Part shown: positions 34,333 to 42,292 of the stretch, one piece after another | Position numbering within the stretch: the first letter of the stretch is position 1 | How the letters are laid out: each line of letters starts with the position of its first letter | Assembly (NCBI GenBank): GCA_019352055.1 | Contig: JABBOB010000003.1 | Location: 48,798 to 111,796 of the forward strand | DNA length: 62,999 nt | Source: Acidobacteriota bacterium | GTDB taxonomy: Bacteria > Actinomycetota > Actinomycetes > Actinomycetales > Microbacteriaceae | Reading direction: 5' to 3' | Translations under genes and position numbers: made by a program | Notes under the pieces: model-generated | The model's input: only the letters and a program-made list of their open reading frames with translations | Database searches by the model: none | Told to the model about the DNA's origin: nothing

Positions 34333-34536
34333 TCAGACAGCGCGGATGTTCGCGGCCTGCGGGCCACGGTCACCCTGCGCGATGTCGAACTCGACGCGCT
34401 GGTTCTCCTCCAGGTTGCGGAAGCCCTTGCCCTGGATGGCGGAGAAGTGCGCGAAGAGGTCGGCGCCTCCGTCGTCGGGGGCGATGAAGCCGAAGCCCTT
34501 GTCGCCGTTGAACCACTTCACGGTGCCGGTTGCCAT
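34333..34536 (-). CDS. cspA: Cold-shock protein (CspA family), copy 1
   Basis: 67 aa, the standard length. The single OB-fold carries RNP1 KGFGFIAP and RNP2-type LFAHFSAI motifs, with N-terminal [13 protein letters not shown]. It binds single-stranded RNA/DNA as a chaperone. The second copy at 56595-56798 is nearly identical (differences mainly at residues 35-41 and 50-54). A leader of roughly 100 nt precedes the gene and shares an element with copy 2. Expression is therefore probably controlled after transcription as well. Confidence 0.97.
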   Translation of the reverse strand: MATGTVKWFNGDKGFGFIAPDDGGADLFAHFSAIQGKGFRNLEENQRVEFDIAQGDRGPQAANIRAV

Positions 34537-34588
34537 ATGTGTCTCATCTCTCTCGAATCGTTCGACCCGGAGGTCCCGGATCGGCGCC

Positions 34589-34610
34589 ACGCTGAACACA
34601 CGCGTTCGAG
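34589..34610 (-). promoter_or_regulatory. Conserved cold-shock leader element, copy 1
   Basis: A 22-bp block starting ACGCTGAACACACGCGT (plus-strand reading) matches 56854-56875 at 21 of 22 bases. It lies 53 nt upstream of the start codon on the minus strand. GCAGGTGG about 104 nt upstream is also shared. Confidence 0.6.
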
Positions 34611-34665
34611 ATCGCCGGCATCGCACCGTCGGAGTCAAGCCACCTGCTACAACACAACTGCTCGA

Positions 34666-36162
34666 TCACCGTAGCGAAAGATCCGGCGCTGATCCAGCAG
34701 CGAATTCGGGCACTTCCCCGGACGGTTCGAGCGGTCGCCGTCGGCGTCGTCTCCGGAACAGCCGGTCGGGATCCAGGACGGGTCCGGTCTGCCTCCGGTG
34801 CCCCGGTTCGGGACGACCCCTCCAGAACCTCGGCACGAGGTGGTGCTCGCCCTGGAATGTGCGGATCTCGATGGGCGAGTCCTTCGCGTGCACCAGATGG
34901 TGGTGGTAGGCGCAGAGCATGATCCCGTTCTCGATCACCGTCTCGCCCTCGTCGCGGGAGAACCACTCGACGTGGTGGGCTTCCAGATACGGGTGCGGGA
35001 CCCGGCATCCGGGGTACTGACACCGGCCGCCCGCGACGACGACCAGCGCGAGCTTCTGCGCAGCGGAGAAGGTGCGGTGCTCCCGCGTCAGGTGCAGGGT
35101 CTCCCCCGCGGGCCCGACGACCTGGAGACGGACCGCATCGGTGCAGGCGATCCGCTCGATGACCGGCATCGGCAGCCCGGCCATGATGCCGGGTGCCCAG
35201 CCCTGCCCGTGCCGCTGCTCGACCTCCTCCGCGGTGACGGTGATGACGGCGGTGTGCACGGTCGCGGTGCCGTCGATCCCCTCCGCCTCGGCTCTGACGG
35301 CGAGCCGGAGGGCCTCCATGACCGTGTCGTAGTCCTGCTGCGCCCGGGACTTCGGGTCGTGGAACTCCGGGTCGCCGCAGGTCTGCTCCGGTCGCCATTC
35401 GGGGCCGAGGGTGTCGTCGGTGTCGTCACTGCCGGCCTCGGTGCGGACCATCGGGACGGCCCGGTACCGGGACTGCAGCAGCTCCTTCAGCACCGCCAGG
35501 TCCTCCGGGAGCACCCGGCCCGACAGCTGGGTCGTCCCGTCGAGGAACGTCCTGCCCACCCGCAGCGCGCGCTGCCTGCGCCGCACCTGCTCGTCGGGCT
35601 CGTCCCCGTCCGGATCCAGTGCCCGCACCGATCGGTGCAGCACCTCGAGCAGCGCGGCCTCGTCAGCCGCCTCCGCGGTGCGGAGGATCACGTCCATCGT
35701 CAGCGTGAGCGCCTTCGGGTCAGCGCGGTGGTGGACGTGCTTCCAGAAGTTCACGATCAGTCGCGCCGCATCCACGCCGACCGTTCCGGCGGCGACCGCG
35801 TCCGCCAGCTCGGGAAGCCTGCCCGGGAGCGCTTCGCCGTCGAGCCCGATCCTCGGGGCGAGCGCCGCGCCGAGCCCGATCCGACGTCGGGCCTCGGAGA
35901 AACCGATCCGCGCGGTCGCGCCGAGGAGGTCGATCCCGTCTCTCGCGCCGTGGGTGAACGCGAGCGAATCCTCGCCGAGACGCTTCCGGGACCGGTGCTC
36001 GACCTGCGCTGCGGCGCGGATCCGCCACCCGTCCACGACCCGGCCGATCTGCTCGATCAGCTCCGTGTCCGCCAGCAGCTCGGCCCCGGAGGCGGTGTGC
36101 GTCCGGAGCGTGACAGCCGTCACGGCCGCGAGTGCGGCGGCGAGGTCGGCTGCTCCGTTCAT
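34666..36162 (-). CDS. DUF222/13E12-type HNH endonuclease-like protein
   Basis: 498 aa. The DUF222 helical region occupies about 1-330 (ELLADTELIEQIGRVVDGWRIRAAAQVEHRSRKRLG, GRLPELADAVAAGTVGVDAARLI). The HNH domain near the end carries two Cys and the motif: GGRCQYPGCRVPHPYLEAHHVEWFSRDEG, then N-G-I-MLCAYHHHLVHA. It is the family repeated many times in actinobacterial genomes (REP13E12-associated); only one copy is in this window. ATG 36162 is the first good start. Its 3' end lies over the probable cspA promoter region. Confidence 0.92.
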   Translation of the reverse strand: MNGAADLAAALAAVTAVTLRTHTASGAELLADTELIEQIGRVVDGWRIRAAAQVEHRSRKRLGEDSLAFTHGARDGIDLLGATARIGFSEARRRIGLGAALAPRIGLDGEALPGRLPELADAVAAGTVGVDAARLIVNFWKHVHHRADPKALTLTMDVILRTAEAADEAALLEVLHRSVRALDPDGDEPDEQVRRRQRALRVGRTFLDGTTQLSGRVLPEDLAVLKELLQSRYRAVPMVRTEAGSDDTDDTLGPEWRPEQTCGDPEFHDPKSRAQQDYDTVMEALRLAVRAEAEGIDGTATVHTAVITVTAEEVEQRHGQGWAPGIMAGLPMPVIERIACTDAVRLQVVGPAGETLHLTREHRTFSAAQKLALVVVAGGRCQYPGCRVPHPYLEAHHVEWFSRDEGETVIENGIMLCAYHHHLVHAKDSPIEIRTFQGEHHLVPRFWRGRPEPGHRRQTGPVLDPDRLFRRRRRRRPLEPSGEVPEFAAGSAPDLSLR

Positions 36163-36295
36163 ACCCGTATTCGAGCACGGGCCACCGACATCGGACCGGT
36201 CTGAATACCGCTGCTGGTCAGTGGATATCCGTTGAGCGGAAGGCGCGCCGTTCGCCTCGGGCGAACCCGACGAAACGGGCGTGCGTGGCAGTCGC

Positions 36296-36481
36296 TCAGC
36301 TCGGCGGCACGACTGCGGCTGCGTCGGAACGAAGGGAGCCGATGACTGCGACGTCGTGATGGGGCTCGCCACCGCAGAACCACCGGCCCGAGCATGCGCC
36401 GAGCACGCGGCCGTGTTCCGGGCAGGTCGGCCAGGTCGCGCCGAGTGCGTCGAGTGCCTCGAGGAGAAGCCACTCGTTCAC
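36296..36481 (-). CDS. Short hypothetical protein with Cys/His pair, possibly a remnant
   Basis: 61 aa from GTG 36481: VNEWLLLEALDALGATWP, then CPEHGRVLGACSGRWFCGGEPHHDVAVIGSL. The C-P-x-H...C...W-x-C spacing resembles small zinc-ribbon-like actinobacterial proteins, usually longer at the N-terminus. No Shine-Dalgarno or -10 motif is evident, so it may be the tail of a truncated gene. This is the only content I can propose for 36163-36500. Confidence 0.4.
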   Translation of the reverse strand: MNEWLLLEALDALGATWPTCPEHGRVLGACSGRWFCGGEPHHDVAVIGSLRSDAAAVVPPS

Positions 36482-36500
36482 CGGCCCGAGAAAACGACCC

Positions 36501-37394
36501 CTACGCCCCGCGCATCGCGGTGAGCGCGGCGCCGATCGCCGGGCCGTAGAGCGGCTCGACCAGGTCGAATCCGTCGCCGAGGGCGGCACGGAACGCGGTC
36601 AGCACCCGAGGTGCCTGGAACATGCCGCCCGAGTAGGAGACCGGGAGGCGCGAGTCGGCGCCGAGCGTGTCACGCACGGCGTGCACGAGGCCGGCCAGCT
36701 CGCGTCCCGCCTCCGCCACGATCGCCGCGGCGACGGCGTCGCCCGCCTCCGCGGCACCGACGACATCGCGGGACAGCGCGGCGATCCTCGAGCGGTCGTC
36801 CGCCCAGTCGCCGACCACCACCGCGATGACGTCGAGGTCGCTCGGTGCCCCCACCGCCTCCCGGATCCGCGCGTGCAACGGACCGCACGGCAGGCGGCCG
36901 TCGCTCATCCGCGAGAACGCGTTGAGGCCGCGGACGGCCGTCCAGTAGCCGGACCCCTCGTCCCCGAACAGCTCGCTCCAGCCCCCGGCCCGCGCGGAAC
37001 GGCCCTGCCATTCGCCGTACGCGATCGACCCCGTGCCGGCGACGACGTTGATACCGTCCGCTCCCCCGAGCGACCCGGCCCAGCCGGCGACCATGTCGTT
37101 CCCCACCGCGTACCGGTCGTGGCCGAGCACCTCCCCGGGCACCCGTTGCAGCACGGCCAGGTCCGCAGTCGACTCCCCGTAGCCCGGGAGCGCGAAGAAC
37201 GCCCTGTCGACACCGGCCGGGTCGATCCCGGTCGCCGCGATGCCGTCGCGGAGCACGCGCCGGATCAGCGCCTCGTCCGCGGGGAACGCGGAGAGGGTCG
37301 GCCCGACCGCCTCCGCGATCGTGCTGCCGTGCTCGTCGATCACGACGAACTCGGTCTTCGTCCCACCGCCGTCGACGCCGAGGTAGCGCGCCAC
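36501..37394 (-). CDS. BadF/BcrA-type ATPase, N-acetylhexosamine kinase-like
   Basis: 297 aa from GTG 37394, 2 nt after the stop of the SIS gene. ASKHA fold motifs: RYLGVDGGGTKTEFVVID (phosphate 1), FFALPGYGES, INVVAGTGSIAYGEWQGRSARAGGWSELFGDEGSGYW (phosphate 2 and sugar loop as in N-acetylglucosamine kinase), and VSYSGGMFQAP. It probably phosphorylates GlcNAc, GalNAc or a free amino sugar with ATP. It is the last gene of the gatZ-SIS-kinase operon. Confidence 0.9.
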   Translation of the reverse strand: MARYLGVDGGGTKTEFVVIDEHGSTIAEAVGPTLSAFPADEALIRRVLRDGIAATGIDPAGVDRAFFALPGYGESTADLAVLQRVPGEVLGHDRYAVGNDMVAGWAGSLGGADGINVVAGTGSIAYGEWQGRSARAGGWSELFGDEGSGYWTAVRGLNAFSRMSDGRLPCGPLHARIREAVGAPSDLDVIAVVVGDWADDRSRIAALSRDVVGAAEAGDAVAAAIVAEAGRELAGLVHAVRDTLGADSRLPVSYSGGMFQAPRVLTAFRAALGDGFDLVEPLYGPAIGAALTAMRGA

Positions 37395-37396
37395 CG

Positions 37397-38530
37397 TCAG
37401 CGCGACTCGAGCGGGTGGATGGTGACCCCCTGGACGACCCGGTTCACGGCGCCGCTCGGGAAGGGGTTGTCCGTCGGCACGCCGGCGCGCACGGAGGCGG
37501 TGAGCGCGAGCAGCTGGCCGACGAGCACGAACGGCACGGCCAGCCAGGCGTCGTCGAGGCCGTCGAGCCCGGTCAGCAGCCAGTCGCGGGTGACGCCGCC
37601 CGCCGCCCGGACCGTCAGCACCGCGTCCTCGGCGATCGCGCCGCGCAGCTCGCGCGCGATGTCGTCGTCGTACTGGGCCGTGTAGGGATCCGCTGAGGCG
37701 TAGACCACCACGGCGGTCCGGTCGTCGACGACCGCCTTCGGACCGTGCCGGAAGCCGAGCGCCGAGTCGAAGTAGGTGTCGATGCCGCCCGCGGTGAGCT
37801 CGAGGACCTTGAGCGCCGATTCGCGCGCGATGCCCGCGAGCGGGCCGCTGCCGAGGAACACCAGGCGCTGGGGCGCGCGGTCGGCGAACGTCTCGATCCG
37901 GCCGCGTGCGTCGAGCACCTGCCTCCCGGCCGCCGCGAGCGCGGTCACGGTCCCGGCGTCGTCGCCGAGCAGGACGAGCAGCACCGACAGCAGCATCGAG
38001 GTGAAGCTCGACGTCATCGCGAAGCCCTCGTCGTTCGATCGCTCCGGGGTCAGCAGGACGAGGGATCGCGGGCGCTCCGCGTGGACGCGGGCGAGCCGGC
38101 CCTCCGGGGCGCAGGTGATGACGAGGTGGTGCACACGGGCCAGGACCTGGTCCGCGAGCTCGGTGGCGGCGAGGCTCTCGGGGCTCTCGCCGGACCGGGC
38201 GAACGAGACCAGCAGCGTCGGGACGTCCTCGGCGAGGCGCCCGAGCGGGTCGGCGACGAGGTCGGTGGTGGCCACGGCCTCCACCCGCCGGTGCAGGCGC
38301 CGGGCGAGGGCGGGGGCGGCGACCTCCCCGACGAACGCGGAGCTGCCGGCGCCGGTCAGCACGATGCGCAGATCCGGGGCGGCGAGCAGCGGCGCGAGGA
38401 AGGCGGTGAGCTCCTCGCGGCGCTGCGCGACGATCCGGCCGGCTTCGAGCCAGACGTCGGGCTGCCGGGAGAGCTCGCGCTCGGTCGCGGTGCCGTGCCC
38501 CATCCGGGACGAGGGCAGGAGGTCGGTCAT
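37397..38530 (-). CDS. agaS: SIS-domain sugar isomerase/deaminase (AgaS-like)
   Basis: 377 aa with two SIS domains. First: IVLTGAGSSAFVGEVAAPAL, TLLVSFARSGESPESLAATELAD; second: RLVFLGSGPLAGIARESALKVLELTAGGIDTYFDSALGFRHGPKAVVDDRTAVVVYASADPYTAQYDDDI. The E-ALKVLELT and FRHGP features match AgaS, the galactosamine-6-phosphate deaminase/isomerase that makes tagatose-6-phosphate. The start overlaps the gatZ stop (ATGA). Placement with GatZ and two sugar kinases supports GalNAc or galactosamine use. Confidence 0.88.
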   Translation of the reverse strand: MTDLLPSSRMGHGTATERELSRQPDVWLEAGRIVAQRREELTAFLAPLLAAPDLRIVLTGAGSSAFVGEVAAPALARRLHRRVEAVATTDLVADPLGRLAEDVPTLLVSFARSGESPESLAATELADQVLARVHHLVITCAPEGRLARVHAERPRSLVLLTPERSNDEGFAMTSSFTSMLLSVLLVLLGDDAGTVTALAAAGRQVLDARGRIETFADRAPQRLVFLGSGPLAGIARESALKVLELTAGGIDTYFDSALGFRHGPKAVVDDRTAVVVYASADPYTAQYDDDIARELRGAIAEDAVLTVRAAGGVTRDWLLTGLDGLDDAWLAVPFVLVGQLLALTASVRAGVPTDNPFPSGAVNRVVQGVTIHPLESR

Positions 38531-39819
38531 CGGTCGGCTCCGATCGAGTCGGTGCGGCATGCCGCCGAGTAGGGGCGCAGCGCATCCCGGACGCGGTCCA
38601 GGAGCAGCTCGCGCGGGTCGGCGGAGACCAGCCCGCGGCGGAGGCGCGCGTACTGGTCGGGCAGGTACTGGCTGACGAGCGGCTCGGGGATGCCCACTGC
38701 GGTGAGGTTCGCCAGCAGCCGCGCGACCGCCGCCTCGATCTCCGGTGCCGGCAGGAAGTACCGGAGGCGGTCGCTGTAGCTGAACCGGCGGCCGATCCGC
38801 TGCTCGTCGGGCGTGCCCTCGTAGTAGCGGTTCCACCGACCGGGGTCGGCGAGCATCACGGCCTCGATCACGGCCAGCAGGTCCGAGCGCTCCCCCGCCG
38901 GGATCAGCTGGTCCTCGATCGCGGCGAGCGCGAACAGCCCCTCCCGCACCGCGAAGGTGAGCCCCGGCCCGACCTTGAGCACGGCCCAGTGGCCGTCGAC
39001 GAGGTCGGTGAGCCGTTCGGCGAGCTGGTAGTCGGTGGAGTGCGCCTCGAACACCATGTCCGGCTCGTCGTCGAGCACCCGCTGGAGATCCGCCGTGCGG
39101 GAGGCGTCGTAGTCGACGACGCGCACGTGGTCGAACTCGACGCCGGGCTGCACGACGAGCGCCATGATGCGCGGCCAGGCGTCTCCGACGCCCGCGGCGG
39201 CGAACGCCTCCCGGTGGGCGGCGAGGGTCGCCCGTGCGGCGTCCGGCGGCGTGGGTGCGAGCGCGTCGATGGTCTCGTGCGCGCCACCGGGCACCGGCAC
39301 CTCCGTTCCGATGACGTACCGCACGGCACCCGGGTCGGGCGCGGCCTCCTCCGCCGCGGCGAGGAGGCGCGCGGCGCGGGCCGCGACAACGGCGTCGGAG
39401 AGCGGGGTCGCGTCGCCGTCGAGAGGCATGCTGCAGTCGAGGTGCAGCTTCGTGTAGCCGGCGGCGGCGTAGGCGCGGACCAGGTCCTCCGCCTTGGCCA
39501 TGGCCGCCTCCTCCGGCTCGCGCTGCCAGGTGTTCGGCCCGAGGTGGTCGCCGCCCAGCACGATCGCGTCCAGGCGGAAGCCCTCCTCCGCCGCGATGCG
39601 GTGCACCAGGTCGCGGAAGTCCGCGGGGCGCATCCCGGTGTACCCGCCGAACTGGTCCACCTGGTTCGACGTCGCCTCGAGCAGCAGGAACGTCCCGTCG
39701 TGCGCGGCCTGCCGCATCGACGCGGCGAGGACCAGCGGGTGCGCGGAGCAGATGGACGTCACCCCGACGGAGCGGCCGCCCTTGTGCGCGCGCAGGACGT
39801 GTCCGAGGTGGTCCGTCAT
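38527..39819 (-). CDS. gatZ: GatZ/KbaZ-family protein (tagatose-bisphosphate aldolase subunit or tagatose-6-P 4-epimerase)
   Basis: 430 aa from ATG 39819 with GAAGGGAAG upstream. TIM-barrel motifs: GVTSICSAHPLVLAAS, LLLEATSNQVDQFGGYTGM, IVLGGDHLGPNTWQ, YTKLHLDCSM, YVIGTEVPVPGG, MVFEAHSTDYQ, VLKVGPGLTFA. Classically it is the non-catalytic partner of the GatY/KbaY aldolase, but none is present here. Members of this family are also known as 4-epimerases linking tagatose-6-P and fructose-6-P, which would fit the adjacent AgaS. Confidence 0.88.
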   Translation of the reverse strand: MTDHLGHVLRAHKGGRSVGVTSICSAHPLVLAASMRQAAHDGTFLLLEATSNQVDQFGGYTGMRPADFRDLVHRIAAEEGFRLDAIVLGGDHLGPNTWQREPEEAAMAKAEDLVRAYAAAGYTKLHLDCSMPLDGDATPLSDAVVAARAARLLAAAEEAAPDPGAVRYVIGTEVPVPGGAHETIDALAPTPPDAARATLAAHREAFAAAGVGDAWPRIMALVVQPGVEFDHVRVVDYDASRTADLQRVLDDEPDMVFEAHSTDYQLAERLTDLVDGHWAVLKVGPGLTFAVREGLFALAAIEDQLIPAGERSDLLAVIEAVMLADPGRWNRYYEGTPDEQRIGRRFSYSDRLRYFLPAPEIEAAVARLLANLTAVGIPEPLVSQYLPDQYARLRRGLVSADPRELLLDRVRDALRPYSAACRTDSIGADR

Positions 39820-39878
39820 CGATCCGGGCTTCCCTTCGATGGAGCTGGTCACATGCTGGGGTGCGCGCGGTCGGGCGC

Positions 39879-39900
39879 GCAAAGCACGAACCGAAACGGC
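39879..39900 (-). promoter_or_regulatory. Possible promoter/operator region of the gatZ operon
   Basis: Minus-strand TTTCGG and TTCG repeats (CCGTTTCGGTTCGTGCTTTG) lie 60-80 nt before ATG 39819, in the 108-bp gap behind the ROK gene. TTTCG-type half-sites are usual for DeoR regulators; assignment is tentative. Confidence 0.3.
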
Positions 39901-39927
39901 CGATCGGACTGAGCGATCCGAGCGGTC

Positions 39928-40779
39928 TCAGCGCGCGAGAAGGTCCGCGGCGAGCCGTGCGGTGCCCACGGCGGCCGCAGAGGAACCGTGCTCGGCCGGC
40001 AGGACGGCCGGGGTCGGGAGCTCGCCGAGGCGCCGCTCGAGGGCTGCCTGCAGCGGACCGAAGAGCGTGTCCCCCGCGTGCGCCAGCCCACCTCCGATGA
40101 CCACGGTGGACGGTGCGACGAGCCCGATCGCCCAGGCGAGGACGTCGGCGAGGGCCTCGACCGTGTCGTCCCAGCATGCCGCGGCCCGCTCGTCTCCGGC
40201 GGCCCTCGCGGCCAGCACCGTCGCCGCGTCCCGAGCGCCGTAGCGGCGCGCCAGCCCGCCGGCGGACGCGATCTCCTCCACCCGCAGTCCCGCGTGCGGC
40301 CCTGCCGGGAATCGCAGCTGTCCCACCTCCCCGGCCCAGCCGCTCCCGAGCGGACGGCCGTGCTCGTCCACGACCGCCACCGCCAGGCCGGTGCCGAGCG
40401 GGGCGAACAGCAGCAAGCCGCTCGTACCGGCGCCGGCGCCGGAGGTGCGCTCGGCGATCGCTCCCGCACGGACGTCGTGCGTCACCGCGACCGGGAGCCC
40501 GGTCCGCGCCGCCACGAGCGAGCGCACCGGCACGTCCCGCCAGCCGAGGTTCACCGACCTCCGGCACACGCCTGCCGAGTCGTCCACGATCCCCGGCACC
40601 GCCACGCCGATCGCCTCGATCGGGGAGGCGAGCCCGTCGACGATCCCGGCGATCGCGTCCGCGACGCGCTCGCCCGTCGGGTCGTCCTTCGGCGTCGGCA
40701 CGGTCGGACCCGCACCGGTCGCCAACCACGACTTGATCGCCGTCCCGCCGACGTCGACCCCGAGCACCGCGTCCGTCAT
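39928..40779 (-). CDS. ROK-family sugar kinase (zinc motif absent)
   Basis: 283 aa. ATP-binding DxGGT motif in VLGVDVGGTAIKSW; catalytic Asp in VTHDVRAGAIAE; ALIGL-type TSGLLLFAPLGTGLAVAVV; STVVIGGGLAHAG. The usual ExGH...C-x-C-G-x-x-G-C-x-E zinc loop is replaced by GEVGQLRFPAGPHAGLRVEEIAS, with no Cys and Gln for the active-site His. Such deviations exist in glucokinase-like and polyphosphate-using members. No DNA-binding domain. Probable substrate is a hexose or amino sugar. Confidence 0.85.
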   Translation of the reverse strand: MTDAVLGVDVGGTAIKSWLATGAGPTVPTPKDDPTGERVADAIAGIVDGLASPIEAIGVAVPGIVDDSAGVCRRSVNLGWRDVPVRSLVAARTGLPVAVTHDVRAGAIAERTSGAGAGTSGLLLFAPLGTGLAVAVVDEHGRPLGSGWAGEVGQLRFPAGPHAGLRVEEIASAGGLARRYGARDAATVLAARAAGDERAAACWDDTVEALADVLAWAIGLVAPSTVVIGGGLAHAGDTLFGPLQAALERRLGELPTPAVLPAEHGSSAAAVGTARLAADLLAR

Positions 40780-40829
40780 GCGGCCAGCATCGCGGATGGG
40801 TGCGCCCCTGCGCGCGATGCGACCGCGCG

Positions 40830-41645
40830 TCAGCGCTTCGGCTCGACGACGTGGACCGTGACGCCCGCGTCCCGGATGCGGTCGAGCTCGATCGGGTCTG
40901 CCGAGGTGTCGGTGACGAGCACATCGATCTGTGCCGTCGGGGCCATCTGGGCCGGTGTGACCCGGCCGATCTTCGAGCCGTCGGCGACCACGATCACGCG
41001 CTGCGCCGATCCCGCCATCGCGTGGTTGGTCCGGGCCTCCACCTCGTCGTGGGTGGTCGCTCCGCGTGTCGCGCTCATCCCGTCGGCACCGAGGACCGCG
41101 ATCCGCACCTCGACCGCTGTGAACGTGTTCTCCGCGAGCACCCCGACCGCCTCCAACGAGACGGGCCGGAGGATGCCGCCCGTCAGGATGACCTTCGTGG
41201 CGGGGTACGCGGCCAGCTCGAGCGCGATCGAGAGCGCGTTCGTGATGATCGTCAGCCGCGGTCGGCGGGAGAGGGCTCTGGCGATCTCCGCGGTCGTGGT
41301 CCCGCCGGTGAGCGCCACCGTCATGGGCCCCTTCGGGATCAGCTCCGCTGCTCGCAGTGCGATCCGTCGCTTCGCCTCAGCGGCCTCGGAGTCACGGAGG
41401 TGGACGGGGACCTCCGCGCGCGCGGGCAGCGCGCGGGCACCGCCGCGGGTCCGGATCAGCAGCCGTTGGTCTGCCATGTCGGCGAGATCGCGGCGGAGGG
41501 TCGGCGCCGACACCCCGAGCTCCGTGACCAGGTCCGCGATCGCCACGGCACCGCGGGAGTGCAGCGTCTTCAGCACTGCGAGCATGCGGTCGGAGCGCTT
41601 CGCGGACGCCGCGTGCGGGAGCCGGACACCGCTCGTCTGCGCCAT
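40830..41645 (-). CDS. DeoR-family transcriptional regulator
   Basis: 271 aa from ATG 41645. N-terminal winged HTH: SDRMLAVLKTLHSRGAVAIADLVTELGVSAPTLRRDLADMADQRLLIRTRGGA. The DeoRC sensor domain is MTVALTGGTTTAEIARALSR, TIITNALSIALELA, VILTGGILRPVSLEAVG, and VVADGSKIGR. Members respond to phosphorylated sugars. It heads the block containing the ROK kinase, gatZ, SIS and BadF kinase genes on the same strand, and so probably represses them. Confidence 0.92.
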   Translation of the reverse strand: MAQTSGVRLPHAASAKRSDRMLAVLKTLHSRGAVAIADLVTELGVSAPTLRRDLADMADQRLLIRTRGGARALPARAEVPVHLRDSEAAEAKRRIALRAAELIPKGPMTVALTGGTTTAEIARALSRRPRLTIITNALSIALELAAYPATKVILTGGILRPVSLEAVGVLAENTFTAVEVRIAVLGADGMSATRGATTHDEVEARTNHAMAGSAQRVIVVADGSKIGRVTPAQMAPTAQIDVLVTDTSADPIELDRIRDAGVTVHVVEPKR

Positions 41646-41710
41646 CGTGTCAGCATCCCGCCGTCCGCCCGGTTCGCGTAACCCGGCGGCAGTGCCCGAT
41701 GCGCGGGGCG

Positions 41711-41716
41711 TACCGT
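41711..41716 (+). promoter_or_regulatory. Leaderless-type -10 hexamer
   Basis: TACCGT, 6 nt, then GTG 41723. Confidence 0.45.
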
Positions 41717-41722
41717 CGCGGC

Positions 41723-42274
41723 GTGGCCGAAGCGGCGGACGACCTGATCGCATGGGAGCGACTCCGTCGCGACGCGCAGCGGGGCAACGCCCTCGGCGCG
41801 CTGCGCACGGCGGCAGAGCGTCGGGACGCCGACCAGGAGCGCGCCGTCCGGCTCGCCGCGGACAACCTGCTGGACAAGGCGTTCCGGCGCATCGACGAGG
41901 ACGTGGAGGCGCGGCGGCTCGTCGACCGCGCCCTCCGGCTGACCGTGGCGGGCGCCGAGCCGGGCGGTGCCGGCGCCCTCGCCGTGCACCTGTTCGTCTG
42001 GGACGCCGTGCGCGAGGCGGCCCTCGACGGGAAGCACGACGGCTGGCTCGATCGGGCCGAGGCCGTCGCGCTGGTCGGTTCTGCGCGGGTCGAGTGGCTC
42101 GCCGCGCTCCGTGCGCTCGCGGCCGAGGGAGAGATCGGTCAGGCCGACCAGCGGCGGATCCGAGGTCTCGCGGGCCGATCGGGCGATCACGAGCCGTTCG
42201 CGGGCGTCGCGCAGGAGGAGCGCGTGACCGCCGCTCTCGCGCTGCTGCGCGCCCTCCGGGACGTGCTGGGCTGA
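41723..42274 (+). CDS. Hypothetical helical protein
   Basis: 183 aa, not recognised. It is almost wholly Ala/Arg/Glu/Leu-rich helix (AEAADDLIAWERLRRDAQRGNAL, AVRLAADNLLDKAFRRIDED, VAVHLF-type segments), with a more ordered end VTAALALLRALRDVLG. No membrane segment, Cys motif or nucleotide-binding loop. Divergent from the DeoR regulator and convergent with the mannosidase gene, so its context gives little help. Confidence 0.65.
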   Translation: MAEAADDLIAWERLRRDAQRGNALGALRTAAERRDADQERAVRLAADNLLDKAFRRIDEDVEARRLVDRALRLTVAGAEPGGAGALAVHLFVWDAVREAALDGKHDGWLDRAEAVALVGSARVEWLAALRALAAEGEIGQADQRRIRGLAGRSGDHEPFAGVAQEERVTAALALLRALRDVLG

Positions 42275-42292
42275 CCGTGGGGGTCGACCCGG

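Noticed and set aside
34666..36162. DUF222-HNH gene as part of a mobile intron or insertion element
   Set aside because: No terminal repeats, target duplications or transposase; such genes are ordinary multi-copy chromosomal genes in actinobacteria.
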